A stretch of 64,000 bases of DNA from Hyphomicrobiales bacterium. GTDB lineage: Bacteria > Pseudomonadota > Alphaproteobacteria > Rhizobiales > Rhizobiaceae. The stretch is from NCBI GenBank assembly GCA_900470155.1, contig UBZT01000009.1, positions 639,522-703,521 of the forward strand. The letters are read 5' to 3'. Positions within the stretch are counted from its first letter, which is position 1; each line of letters opens with the position of its first letter. The notes under the pieces are model-generated. The model saw nothing but the letters and a program-made list of their open reading frames with translations. It made no database searches and was not told the origin of the DNA. A program made the translations under genes and the position numbers. Below, in pieces: positions 28,234 to 38,196 of the stretch.

Positions 28234-30570
28234 ATGGACAAGGCGACCTACGAAACGACGAAATACATCAAGGGGCCGATGCACCAGTCCCTCCGGCATG
28301 ATTCAGCGCACAAACATGTCGCCGGAAGTGCCGAATATATCGACGATATTCCCGAACCCGCCGGCCTGTTGCATGGCGCGCTCGGCATGGCGGATCGCGC
28401 CCATGCGGAGATCCTGTCGATCGATCTTTCGGCGGTGAAGGCCTATCCCGGCGTCGTCTGCGTGCTGACGGCAGACGACATCACCGGCGTCAACGACGTC
28501 TCCTCCGGCGGCCGCCACGACGAGCCGCTGATTGCGACGGACAGAATAGAATTCCACGGCCAGACCATCTTCGCCGTGATCGCCGAAACCCGCGACGCGG
28601 CCCGGAAAGCCGCCCGCCTCGCCAAGGTCGAATACCGCGACCTGCCCTTCTGGACCGATATCGACGGTGCGCTGGACAATGGCGCACCGCTCGTCACGCC
28701 CGGCATGACGCTGAAGCGCGGCACGCCGGAGACCGAACTCGACAAGGCGGCCCACCGCATCCAGAGCTCGATGCGCATCGGCGGCCAGGAGCATTTCTAC
28801 CTCGAAAGCCATATCGCGCTCGCCATTCCCGGCGAGGACGACGACGTCACCGTCTGGTCCTCGACCCAGCACCCCTCGGAAATCCAGCACATCGTCGGCC
28901 ACGTGCTCGACATTCCCTCCAATGCCATCACCGTCAACACGCGGCGCATGGGCGGCGGCTTCGGCGGCAAGGAAACGCAGGGCAACCAGTTTGCAGCGCT
29001 CGCCGCACTCGCTGCCAAGAAGCTGAAGCGCGCCGTCAAATTCCGCCCCGACCGCGACGAGGACATGGGCGTCACCGGCAAGCGCCACGACTTCAAGATG
29101 GATTTCGACGTCGCCTTCAATGACGACGGCCGCATCCACGCAATCGACGCCAATTTTGCTGCCCGTTGCGGTTACTCCTCCGACCTCTCAGGCCCAGTCA
29201 CCGACCGCGCCCTCTTCCATGCCGATTCCAGCTATTTTTATCCGCATGTGAAACTGACCTCGCAGCCGCTCAAGACCCACACCGTCTCCAACACCGCCTA
29301 TCGCGGCTTCGGCGGACCTCAAGGCATGTTGGGTGGCGAACGGGTGATCGAGGAGATCGCCTATGCACTGGGCAAGGACCCGCTGGAAATCCGGAAGGTC
29401 AATTTCTACGGCGAGAAGGGCTCCGGCCGCGATGTGACCCCCTATCACCAGCAGGTGGAGGACAACATCATCCTGAAGGTCGTCGAGGAACTCGAAACCT
29501 CGGTCGACTACCAGGCGCGCCGCCAGGCGATCATCGACTTCAACCGGACGAGCCCGGTGATCAGGAAGGGCATCGCCCTCACCCCGGTAAAGTTCGGCAT
29601 CTCTTTCACCATGACCGCCTTCAACCAGGCGGGCGCGCTTGTGCATGTCTACCAGGACGGTTCGATCCACCTGAACCATGGCGGCACCGAAATGGGCCAG
29701 GGCCTCTACACCAAGGTCGCCCAGGTCGTTGCCGACTGTTTCCAGGTCGATGTCGACACGGTGAAGATCACGGCCACGACGACGGCCAAGGTACCGAACA
29801 CATCGGCGACGGCCGCCTCCTCCGGTTCGGACCTGAACGGCATGGCCGCCTTCGACGCCGCCCGCCAGATCAAGGAACGGCTGATCGCCTTTGCCGCCGA
29901 AAAATATCAGGTCGCCGCGTCCGAGGTCGAATTCCTGCCAAACCGCGTGCGCGTCGGGACACAGGAATTTGCCTTCGGCGACTTCATCAAGCAGGCTTAT
30001 TTTGCCCGCGTCCAGCTGTCGGCCGCCGGTTTCTACAAAACCCCGAAGATCCACTGGGACCGCGCCGCCGGCCGCGGCACACCCTTCTATTACTACGCCT
30101 ATGGCGCCGCCTGCACCGAAGTCTCGATCGACACGCTGACCGGCGAATACCTGATGGACCGCACCGACATCCTTCATGATGTCGGCAAGTCGCTCAACCC
30201 GGCGATCGATATCGGCCAGATCGAAGGCGGCTTCGTCCAGGGCATGGGCTGGTTGACGACCGAGGAACTCTGGTGGGACGGCAAGGGTAGGCTTCGCACC
30301 CATGCCCCCTCGACCTACAAGATCCCACTCGCCTCCGACCGGCCGAAGATCTTCAACACGAAACTGGTGCCCTGGTCGGAAAACACTGAACCCACCATCG
30401 GTCGCTCGAAAGCTGTCGGCGAACCGCCTTTCATGCTGGCGATATCGGTGCTGGAAGCGCTCTCGATGGCAGTCGCCTCGGTGGCCGATTACAAGCTCTG
30501 CCCGAGGCTCGATGCACCGGCAACCCCGGAACGGGTGCTGATGGCGGTAGAGAGGCTGAAGCGGGTTTGA
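28234..30570 (+). CDS. xdhB: Xanthine dehydrogenase molybdopterin-binding subunit XdhB
   Basis: 778-residue large subunit holding the molybdenum cofactor; oxidises hypoxanthine to xanthine and xanthine to urate. Visible are MGGGFGGKE (about 243-251) of the cofactor site, AYRGFGGPQG with the substrate arginine, and the C-terminal VGEPPFML carrying the catalytic glutamate. GGAGGAGG ends 7 bases before the ATG at 28234; a TTG at 28228 is also in frame. It lies 2 bp after the xdhA stop, so expression is coupled. Confidence 0.95.
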   Translation: MDKATYETTKYIKGPMHQSLRHDSAHKHVAGSAEYIDDIPEPAGLLHGALGMADRAHAEILSIDLSAVKAYPGVVCVLTADDITGVNDVSSGGRHDEPLIATDRIEFHGQTIFAVIAETRDAARKAARLAKVEYRDLPFWTDIDGALDNGAPLVTPGMTLKRGTPETELDKAAHRIQSSMRIGGQEHFYLESHIALAIPGEDDDVTVWSSTQHPSEIQHIVGHVLDIPSNAITVNTRRMGGGFGGKETQGNQFAALAALAAKKLKRAVKFRPDRDEDMGVTGKRHDFKMDFDVAFNDDGRIHAIDANFAARCGYSSDLSGPVTDRALFHADSSYFYPHVKLTSQPLKTHTVSNTAYRGFGGPQGMLGGERVIEEIAYALGKDPLEIRKVNFYGEKGSGRDVTPYHQQVEDNIILKVVEELETSVDYQARRQAIIDFNRTSPVIRKGIALTPVKFGISFTMTAFNQAGALVHVYQDGSIHLNHGGTEMGQGLYTKVAQVVADCFQVDVDTVKITATTTAKVPNTSATAASSGSDLNGMAAFDAARQIKERLIAFAAEKYQVAASEVEFLPNRVRVGTQEFAFGDFIKQAYFARVQLSAAGFYKTPKIHWDRAAGRGTPFYYYAYGAACTEVSIDTLTGEYLMDRTDILHDVGKSLNPAIDIGQIEGGFVQGMGWLTTEELWWDGKGRLRTHAPSTYKIPLASDRPKIFNTKLVPWSENTEPTIGRSKAVGEPPFMLAISVLEALSMAVASVADYKLCPRLDAPATPERVLMAVERLKRV

Positions 30571-30582
30571 TGTCGGCGATTT

Positions 30583-30719
30583 TGCCCCTCACCCTGACCC
30601 TCTCCCCGCAAGCGGGGAGAGGGAGGGCGCTCTGCCCAATGTCCAAGCATTCGGCACCGGCGGAACGTCTCCTTCTCCCCGCCTGCGGGGAGAAGGTGCC
30701 GGCAGGCGGATGAGGGGCA
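30583..30719. repeat. RIME-type rhizobial intergenic mosaic element
   Basis: About 137 bp in the xdhB-xdhC gap, bounded by TGCCCCTCA (30583-30591) and its complement TGAGGGGCA (30711-30719). Two internal GC-rich hairpins are visible: CTCTCCCCGC/GCGGGGAGAG and CTTCTCCCCGC/GCGGGGAGAAG. Order and wording match the RIME repeats of Rhizobium and Sinorhizobium. Inside an operon it probably folds in the message and affects stability or the XdhB:XdhC ratio. Confidence 0.85.
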
Positions 30720-30729
30720 GCACCGGCGC

Positions 30730-31542
30730 ATGACCACCCTCCCCGACTTCCTCGCATCCCACCCGGCCACGGTCCTTGTCGAGGTCACGGAGACCTGGGG
30801 CTCGACGCCGCGCGAGGCTGGCACGATCATGCTGGTGGCCGACAACGGGCTCTGGGGCACGATCGGCGGTGGCTATCTCGAATTCATGGCGATCTCCCAT
30901 GCGCGCCGGTTGCTGGCTGGCGAAACGCTGGCACCAGTGCTCGACGTGCCGCTCGGCCCGGAGATCGGCCAGTGCTGCGGCGGGCGCACGCTACTATCCT
31001 TCCGCAGCGTGGACGCGGACGTGATGGCACAACTGTCGGAACGGCTCGCTGACGAACGCGCGGCATTCCCCGAGGTCATGGTCTTCGGCGCCGGCCATGT
31101 CGGGCTGGCGCTGGCCCACGCGCTCCAACCCCTGCCCCTCAATGTCACGTTGATCGACTCGCGCCCTGAGATCGACGGTACACCGCCCAAGGGCATCACT
31201 TTCCTCCGTGTCGCAATGCCCGAAGCCGAGGTGGCGAGGCTGAAACCGGGCGCCGCCGTCGTCATCCTTACTCACGACCATGCATTGGATTTCCTGATCG
31301 CAAAGGAAGCGCTTGCCCGCACCGACCTCGCCTATGTCGGCATGATTGGCTCAAAGACCAAGCGCGCCACCTTCGCCTCCCATCTCGACCGCGAAGGCCT
31401 GGGCCGCGCAGCGCTTGAGCGCCTGACCCTGCCGATCGGCGGCGGCACCGTAAAGGACAAGCGCCCCGCCGTGATTGCCGCCATGGTCGCAGCCGAATTG
31501 CTGACGGCACTGGATGGCGCTGGCTCCCATGCCGCCACCTGA
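30730..31542 (+). CDS. xdhC: Xanthine dehydrogenase accessory protein XdhC
   Basis: 270 residues. XdhC binds the molybdenum cofactor, oversees its sulfuration and inserts it into XdhB. The N-terminal XdhC/CoxI part includes VTETWGSTPREAG (about 17-29) and GGGYLEF. The C-terminal Rossmann part shows VFGAGHVGLALAHAL and ends in LPIGGGTVKDKRPAVIAAMVAAELL. Separated from xdhB by the RIME element but on the same strand with no terminator of other kind. Confidence 0.93.
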   Translation: MTTLPDFLASHPATVLVEVTETWGSTPREAGTIMLVADNGLWGTIGGGYLEFMAISHARRLLAGETLAPVLDVPLGPEIGQCCGGRTLLSFRSVDADVMAQLSERLADERAAFPEVMVFGAGHVGLALAHALQPLPLNVTLIDSRPEIDGTPPKGITFLRVAMPEAEVARLKPGAAVVILTHDHALDFLIAKEALARTDLAYVGMIGSKTKRATFASHLDREGLGRAALERLTLPIGGGTVKDKRPAVIAAMVAAELLTALDGAGSHAAT

Positions 31543-31613
31543 ATCACCACATCAAGCTGCAGACTCAAGATCCGAGCTTTGGCAGGCAATCTGTTGATCC
31601 GATTTGCTTTTTC

Positions 31614-31844
31614 TCAAAGTGGCCCCGGCCTGATCGTATCGATCAGACGCCGGCTGCTCGACCAGGCACCTTCGTTGCGACCCCGTGATGGCGCTTCCTC
31701 CTCCAGGCCGATATCCCGCTTCAATGCTTCCGGCAGGCTGTCGATCGCCAGATGATCGGGTTCGAGAACATGGCGGAAGAAGCGACCGGCCTTTGAAAAG
31801 ATCGTGCTTTCGAGCAGCCACAATGTCTTGATAGCGGATACCAT
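31614..31844 (-). CDS. Small hypothetical protein with DUF1127-like ending
   Basis: 76 residues from the ATG at 31844, which has GGAGG 6 bases upstream; the longer open frame to 31922 has no such site. An N-terminal hydrophobic-aromatic helix (IKTLWLLESTIFSKAGRFF) is followed by LPEALKRDIGLEEE, reminiscent of the L-x-DIGL motif of DUF1127 proteins, and a basic, Arg-rich tail. DUF1127 proteins in Agrobacterium affect RNA, phosphate or carbon metabolism and are often placed beside LysR regulators, as here (divergent, 110 bp). The family link is tentative. Confidence 0.6.
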   Translation of the reverse strand: MVSAIKTLWLLESTIFSKAGRFFRHVLEPDHLAIDSLPEALKRDIGLEEEAPSRGRNEGAWSSSRRLIDTIRPGPL

Positions 31845-31954
31845 CTTTGCCTCCACGCACATTCGCTTCGACCGAAGCCATGACCGGAGATTGGCGGCGA
31901 TTGTGGAACAAGGCCAATTCAATTATGCTGGTTATGCATAAAGAGAGCTTATCC

Positions 31955-32911
31955 ATGAAACTGTCGAAACAGTTCCCGTTGAATGCCCTGCGCGTCTTCG
32001 AGGCGGTTGGCCGCCTAGGGAGCTTTACCCGTGCCGGCGAGGAACTGGGCATGACCCAGACGGCGGTCAGCTACCAGATCAAGCTTCTCGAAGACAATAT
32101 CGGCGAGACGCTGTTCCTGCGCAAACCACGGCAGATCGAATTGACCGACATTGGTGCAAGGCTGCTGCCCAAGGTCAGCGAAGCCTTTGGCTTGATGGTC
32201 GATGCGGTCGCATCGGCTCGCCACAGCTCAGGCGAAACGCTGGAGATCCATTCGATCCCGACCTTTGCCACCCAATGGCTGGCGAAACATCTGGGATCGT
32301 TTCAACTCGACCATTCGAACATCGCCGTGCGCCTGCTGCGGGTCAACAAGGTGACCGATTTTGCCCGCGACGGCGCCGATGTCGCGATCCGCTGGGGCGA
32401 TGGTCCCTGGCCCGGCCTTGTCAGCCACCACCTGATCCGCGCCACGTTCAGCCCCATGCTCAGCCCGAAACTGGCCGACAGCATCGGCGGCATTCACCAC
32501 CCGTCGGACCTGATGAAACTGCCGATCATCAGCCCGGACGATCATTGGTGGCACGACTGGTTCAGCGCAGCCGGCATCCAAAACCCATCTCTGAAGGGCA
32601 ACAGCATCAACACGTTCGAGGCGCAGGATCTGGAGGCAAGCGCCGCGATCGCCGGTCAGGGCGTGGCGATCCTCAGCCCCTTCTTCTTCCGCGACGAACT
32701 GGCCTCGGGTCGGCTGCTGCAGCCCTTTCCACTCGCCTGCGCTGCCCACGCGCCCATCTGGCTGGTCTACCCGCATGCGCGGCGCAACGCGCCAAAGATC
32801 CGCGCCTTCCAAGCCTGGATCGACAAGGCCCTGGCCAGCGACGAGATGGCCTCAACGCTGGCCCCACCGCTCCCGATTCCGCAATCTCAGAACGACATGT
32901 CCGGCGCATAA
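31955..32911 (+). CDS. LysR-family (GcvA-like) transcriptional regulator
   Basis: 318 residues with an N-terminal winged helix-turn-helix (LNALRVFEAVGRLGSFTRAGEELGMTQTAVSYQIKLLE, positions about 8-45) and a C-terminal periplasmic-binding-like effector domain (about 90-300). TQTAVSYQIKLLE places it near GcvA-type regulators. The start at 31955 follows an AAGAGAG stretch; the open frame runs upstream but into the divergent gene's region. It lies between xdhC and puuD, so control of purine oxidation is possible, as is control of the divergent small gene. Its 3-prime end overlaps the convergent gene by 25 bp. Confidence 0.88.
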   Translation: MKLSKQFPLNALRVFEAVGRLGSFTRAGEELGMTQTAVSYQIKLLEDNIGETLFLRKPRQIELTDIGARLLPKVSEAFGLMVDAVASARHSSGETLEIHSIPTFATQWLAKHLGSFQLDHSNIAVRLLRVNKVTDFARDGADVAIRWGDGPWPGLVSHHLIRATFSPMLSPKLADSIGGIHHPSDLMKLPIISPDDHWWHDWFSAAGIQNPSLKGNSINTFEAQDLEASAAIAGQGVAILSPFFFRDELASGRLLQPFPLACAAHAPIWLVYPHARRNAPKIRAFQAWIDKALASDEMASTLAPPLPIPQSQNDMSGA

Positions 32912-33219
32912 AAGCAGCGCGGCGTGTTCTCGTCGGGAAACAGGCACAGGTGATACTCGCTGTCTTCGGAACGCCGCGTGGTGGTCTGCGGGAAATTGAA
33001 CACATGCTGGCGCGTGACCAGCCTGTGGTCGCCGGGCGTCAACGTTAGCTGATAACCGTCCTTGATCACCTTCACGCTCTGCGAGGGGATCATCTGGCAA
33101 TCGCCAGTATGCTCGTTACCATTGCAGCAGAAGGCATCGTAACGCCAACCGCTCTTTGAATCATGGGCATGAACGCAAGACGCATACGCCAGCAGAAAAC
33201 CTGTCACGATACTGCGCAT
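32887..33219 (-). CDS. Secreted hypothetical protein
   Basis: 110 residues with a signal peptide (about 1-18, MRSIVTGFLLAYASCVHA). The mature part has an even set of cysteines (DAFCCNGNEHTGDCQMI and LCLFPDENTPRCFYAP), consistent with disulfides in the periplasm. No family recognised beyond similar hypothetical exported proteins of Rhizobiales. GGAG precedes ATG 33219. It overlaps the 3-prime end of the convergent LysR gene. Confidence 0.75.
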   Translation of the reverse strand: MRSIVTGFLLAYASCVHAHDSKSGWRYDAFCCNGNEHTGDCQMIPSQSVKVIKDGYQLTLTPGDHRLVTRQHVFNFPQTTTRRSEDSEYHLCLFPDENTPRCFYAPDMSF

Positions 33220-33336
33220 CGGCTGATCTCCATTGGGGAAAAGCCGCCGGAAAACGCGAACCACCCGTTCCGGCGGCATTGAAGATCGAATGTAACAGAA
33301 TCGTCATATTCGAACCAATGCAGGAAATAATGGGTG

Positions 33337-33374
33337 GCATTTTGTGCGACGCACAAAAGTCCTGCACAAAATGC
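33337..33374. promoter_or_regulatory. Compound inverted repeat upstream of puuD
   Basis: GCATTTTGTGC (33337-33347) and GCACAAAATGC (33364-33374) are perfect complements; a third half-site GCACAAAA (33351-33358) pairs with TTTTGTGC (33340-33347) around GAC. Centre is about 100 bp before the puuD ATG. Likely operator for a regulator of urate oxidation; the regulator is unknown. Confidence 0.5.
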
Positions 33375-33453
33375 GACAGGCCTGCACTGCAGCCCTTTCC
33401 TTCATCTCAAAGTTTTTGCAAAGTATCTCGTTCGGGGACGAAAGGGATATTGC

Positions 33454-34683
33454 ATGTATGAATTCGCCATTGCCTGGGAATGGCTCTCCTTTGCCGTGCG
33501 CTGGCTGCACGTGATCACCGCCATCGCCTGGATCGGCTCCTCCTTCTATTTCATCGCCCTCGATCTTGGCCTAGTGAAACGCCCAGGTCTGCCCGTCGGC
33601 GCCTATGGTGAGGAATGGCAGGTGCATGGCGGCGGCTTCTACCATGTGCAGAAATACCTCGTGGCGCCGGCCTCGATGCCTGAGCACCTCACCTGGTTCA
33701 AATGGGAAAGCTATGCCACCTGGCTGTCCGGCTTCGCCCTCTTGGCCGTTGTCTACTATGGCGGCGCCGATCTCTTCCTCATCGACCGCACCGTGCTCGA
33801 CATCGAACCGTGGCAGGCGATCTGCCTGTCGCTCGCCTCGCTTGGCGTCGGCTGGGTCTGCTACGACCTGTTGTGCAAATCGCCACTGGGCCGGAACACC
33901 TGGGGCCTGATGGTCTTCCTCTATATCGTGCTGATCGCCATGGCCTGGGGCTATACCCAGATCTTCACCGGCCGCGCCGCCTTCCTGCATCTCGGCGCCT
34001 TCACCGCGACCATCATGTCGGCCAATGTCTTCATGATCATCATCCCCAACCAGAAGATCGTCGTCGCCGACCTGCTCGCCGGCCGCACCCCGGATGCCAA
34101 ATACGGCATGATTGCCAAGCAGCGCTCGCTGCACAACAACTACCTGACCTTGCCCGTCATCTTCTTCATGCTGTCGAACCACTATCCGCTGGCGTTTGCC
34201 ACCCAGTTCAACTGGATCATCGCAGCTCTCGTCTTCCTGATGGGCGTCACCATCCGCCACTGGTTCAACACCACGCATGCCCGCAAGGGACAACCGACCT
34301 GGACCTGGCTTGTCACGGTGCTGATCTTCATCGTCATCATCTGGCTGTCGACCGTGCCGAAGGTGCTAACCGGCGAGAAAGAAGTCTCGCTGTCCGCCCG
34401 CGAACAGAGTTTTGTCGAAAACGTGCATTTCACCGCCGTGCGTGATGTCGTACAGAGCCGCTGCTCCATGTGCCATGCGAATGAGCCCGTCTGGGACGGC
34501 ATCGTGCGGGCACCGAAAAGCGTCAAGCTCGAGACGGACGGCGAGATCGCTGCCCATGCGCGGGAAATCTACATCCAGGCCGGCCGCAGCCATGCCATGC
34601 CGCCTGGCAACATCACCGACCTTTCGAACGAGGAGCGCCAATTGCTCGTCGCCTGGTTCGAAACGGCGGCCGAAGGCAAGTGA
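33454..34683 (+). CDS. puuD: Urate hydroxylase PuuD (membrane protein with cytochrome c domain)
   Basis: Oxidises urate to 5-hydroxyisourate in the membrane, replacing soluble uricase. 409 residues: an N-terminal DUF989-type region with about eight membrane segments (WLHVITAIAWIGSSFYFI at the start) and a C-terminal periplasmic cytochrome c domain with heme motif Cys337-S-M-Cys340-His341 and a MPPGN axial methionine. AAAGGGA lies 6 bases before the ATG 33454. guaD follows 2 bp after the stop. Electrons presumably pass to the respiratory chain. Confidence 0.93.
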   Translation: MYEFAIAWEWLSFAVRWLHVITAIAWIGSSFYFIALDLGLVKRPGLPVGAYGEEWQVHGGGFYHVQKYLVAPASMPEHLTWFKWESYATWLSGFALLAVVYYGGADLFLIDRTVLDIEPWQAICLSLASLGVGWVCYDLLCKSPLGRNTWGLMVFLYIVLIAMAWGYTQIFTGRAAFLHLGAFTATIMSANVFMIIIPNQKIVVADLLAGRTPDAKYGMIAKQRSLHNNYLTLPVIFFMLSNHYPLAFATQFNWIIAALVFLMGVTIRHWFNTTHARKGQPTWTWLVTVLIFIVIIWLSTVPKVLTGEKEVSLSAREQSFVENVHFTAVRDVVQSRCSMCHANEPVWDGIVRAPKSVKLETDGEIAAHAREIYIQAGRSHAMPPGNITDLSNEERQLLVAWFETAAEGK

Positions 34684-34685
34684 GA

Positions 34686-36014
<1,329 letters not shown>

Positions 36015-36021
36015 AGGTCAG

Positions 36022-36441
36022 ATGAGCGAGAGCGGCTATTCCGGCACCCCTCTTCCGAAAAAGCTCGGACTGAAGCCGGAATTGTCCGTCCTCTTCGTCA
36101 GCCTGCCCGAGGACCTCGCCTATCTCGCAGCCGCGTTGCCGGACGCCCGCCATGCCGTCGGTCTCGATCAAGCAGCAGGCACGGGCCTCGACTATCTCCA
36201 CGTCTTCGAGACGGATCGGGCGAGGCTTGACGAACATGCCGGGCAACTGAAGGCGATGCTGAAGCCGACCGGCATGCTGTGGATCTCCTGGCCGAAAAAG
36301 GCCTCGAAAGTCCCGACCACCATCACCGAGGATGTTCTGCGCACCATCTTCCTGCCGATCGGCCTGGTCGATGTGAAGGTCTGCGCGGTGACCGAGATCT
36401 GGTCCGGCCTGAAATTCGTGCTACGCAAGGAACTGCGCTGA
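36022..36441 (+). CDS. DUF3052 family protein
   Basis: 139 residues, soluble. The start GYSGTPLPKKLGLKPE and the later MLWISWPKKASKVPTTITEDVLR are typical of DUF3052. Function unknown; the fold is probably a Rossmann-like mini-domain. It follows guaD by 7 bp, so it is likely cotranscribed with the purine genes, though a metabolic role is not established. Confidence 0.82.
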   Translation: MSESGYSGTPLPKKLGLKPELSVLFVSLPEDLAYLAAALPDARHAVGLDQAAGTGLDYLHVFETDRARLDEHAGQLKAMLKPTGMLWISWPKKASKVPTTITEDVLRTIFLPIGLVDVKVCAVTEIWSGLKFVLRKELR

Positions 36442-36468
36442 AAACCGCAAACCGCCGGAGGACCTTGC

Positions 36469-36903
36469 ATGCTGGCCATCAACCTCGCGCTTGGAACGCT
36501 GATGATCTCCCTGACGGTGGTCATCCATACGATCGGGCTGATCGGCGTCACGCATCTGATGAGCTTTGTCACCGATCGTGTTCGCCTGCATGGCCATCGC
36601 AGCCGCATGCTCGCCATGAACACCGTGGTCATCGGCGTCTTCTGTGTCCTGACCGCCGAGGTTTGGCTCTGGGCGGCAGGCTTCACGGTAATCGGCGTCG
36701 TCGATGATTTCGAAACGGCGCTATATTTCTCCACCACCACATTTTCCACCGTGGGCTTCGGCGATGTCGTGCCGCATCCGGAATGGCGCATGTTTGCGGC
36801 GCTTGAAGGCGTCAACGGTTTCCTGTTGATTGGCTGGTCCACCGCCTATCTGATCGCAGCAGGTATGCGCGTCGGGCCATTTCGTTCGGGTGAACATTTC
36901 TGA
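36469..36903 (+). CDS. Two-TM potassium-channel-like protein
   Basis: 144 residues with hydrophobic segments near 5-30, 45-75 and 108-130 and a pore loop TTTFSTVGFGDVVP (about 89-102) carrying the potassium filter signature. No cytosolic ligand-binding domain and no zinc ribbon, unlike the channel at 11370. It is 27 bp after the DUF3052 gene on the same strand. Confidence 0.8.
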   Translation: MLAINLALGTLMISLTVVIHTIGLIGVTHLMSFVTDRVRLHGHRSRMLAMNTVVIGVFCVLTAEVWLWAAGFTVIGVVDDFETALYFSTTTFSTVGFGDVVPHPEWRMFAALEGVNGFLLIGWSTAYLIAAGMRVGPFRSGEHF

Positions 36904-36947
36904 GAGATCCATCAGGCGTCCAAACCGCTGGCGCACGCAGCTTGACT

Positions 36948-36973
36948 ATTTACCTACTAGTTGGTAGGTAAAT
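36948..36973. promoter_or_regulatory. Operator overlapping the TetR gene start
   Basis: ATTTACCTAC (36948-36957) and GTAGGTAAAT (36964-36973) are perfect complements. The core ACCTAC-N5-GGTAGGTA (36952-36970) recurs upstream of 37683. The right arm covers the AGG ribosome site of the regulator, whose ATG is at 36976. Confidence 0.75.
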
Positions 36974-36975
36974 CC

Positions 36976-37560
36976 ATGAGCAATCTTTCCAGCACCTCGG
37001 ATCAAATTCTGCATTGCGCGCGCACTCTGATTGTCGCTGGCGGTTACAACGGGTTCAGTTATGCCGACATCGCCAAGGTCGTCGGCATTCGCAATGCCAG
37101 CATCCATCATCATTTCCCGAGCAAGGCTGATCTGGTCCGCACGCTTGTCGCCCGCTATCGGCAGGAGGCCGAGGCAGGCTTGATGAAACTGGAGCACAAT
37201 ATCGCGGATCCGTTGGAGCAATTGCGGGCCTATCTCGGCTATTGGGAAGCCTGCATTTTGGACAATAGCGCGCCCTTCTGTGTCTGCGCGCTGTTGGCCG
37301 GCGAATCGCAGCTTTTGCCGGAAGAAGTCCACCATGAAGTGAAAGCGCACTTTCTGACGCTTTCGGCCTGGTTGACCGGCACCATGGAGCGTGGCGCCAG
37401 GCTGGACGTGCTTTCGCTGAGCGCAACACCGGCAGACGAAGCCGAAGCGTTTCTCGCGACCGTGCATGGCGCCATGCTGTCCGCCCGCGCCTATGGCAAT
37501 CCCCAGATTTTCACCACCGTGAAAGGCACGATCATTCACCGTCTCTCGACGAGGAACTGA
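36976..37560 (+). CDS. TetR-family transcriptional repressor
   Basis: 194 residues: TetR_N helix-turn-helix in the first 55 residues (FSYADIAKVVGIRNASIHHHFPSKADLVRTLV) and a C-terminal ligand domain with a CVCALLAGE segment, as in YxaF/LmrA-type and related regulators. ATG 36976 is used because the AGG of the operator acts as its ribosome site; a TTG at 36961 lies inside the operator. It probably represses itself and the membrane-protein gene at 37683, both of which carry the same operator. Confidence 0.88.
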   Translation: MSNLSSTSDQILHCARTLIVAGGYNGFSYADIAKVVGIRNASIHHHFPSKADLVRTLVARYRQEAEAGLMKLEHNIADPLEQLRAYLGYWEACILDNSAPFCVCALLAGESQLLPEEVHHEVKAHFLTLSAWLTGTMERGARLDVLSLSATPADEAEAFLATVHGAMLSARAYGNPQIFTTVKGTIIHRLSTRN

Positions 37561-37593
37561 CCATCGAGCAACCTACACGCATTTAACCATCGA

Positions 37594-37612
37594 ACCTACC
37601 AACTGGTAGATA
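37594..37612. promoter_or_regulatory. Second TetR operator, upstream of the membrane-protein gene
   Basis: ACCTAC-CAACT-GGTAGATA has the same half-sites and 5-base spacing as the operator at 36952-36970, one mismatch. It lies 71 bp before the ATG at 37683. Confidence 0.7.
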
Positions 37613-37682
37613 GTCTCCATGGCCCAAATCTTGTCTCGACATTCCCGGGACAAAACGGCGGGTAAACACAAAGGAACTTGAT

Positions 37683-38168
37683 ATGTTTGGCATCTCTCCC
37701 CTTGGGTGGGTACACACGCTTGGCAGCCTGCCGGCCATTCCCCTGGCCGTCTACATGCTCGCCCGCTACGGGCGCATCGCCCCGCGCAGCACGGCTGGGG
37801 CGTTTTATTTCGTCTCCATGCTGATCGGCTCCCTGACGGTCTTCCTCGTGGCGCATCAGGCTGCAAGCCCGATCATCGGCGCGGTGACGCTGGGTCTCCT
37901 GCTTGCCGGTTACGGGGTCGGCCTTGTGACGACCCTCGGTCGGGCCGCCCGGTATCTGGAAACGATCTTCCTGAGCCTCACGGTATTCCTGCTGATGGTC
38001 CCGACGGTCAGCGAAACGCTGCGCCGCGTGCCGGATGGCCATCCCATCGTCACGGACCTCAAGTCTCCCATTCTTCTGGGTGCCCAGGCGGCGATTGCTG
38101 TCATGCTGGTTGTCGGGCTGAGCGTTCAAATGATCCAGTTGTACCGCGAGGGTCGCAGAACCACCTGA
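37683..38168 (+). CDS. Four-TM membrane protein, probable TetR target
   Basis: 161 residues with about four to five hydrophobic segments (near 10-25, 38-58, 64-82, 93-108 and 130-152). No recognised family; some likeness to small DUF2306/DoxX-type membrane proteins cannot be excluded. AAAGGAA precedes the ATG by 7 bases. The shared operator ties it to the TetR regulator, so it may handle a hydrophobic compound or stress signal. Confidence 0.75.
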   Translation: MFGISPLGWVHTLGSLPAIPLAVYMLARYGRIAPRSTAGAFYFVSMLIGSLTVFLVAHQAASPIIGAVTLGLLLAGYGVGLVTTLGRAARYLETIFLSLTVFLLMVPTVSETLRRVPDGHPIVTDLKSPILLGAQAAIAVMLVVGLSVQMIQLYREGRRTT

Positions 38169-38196
38169 TCGCGGAAGCCATGTCGGACGCGGCGCC

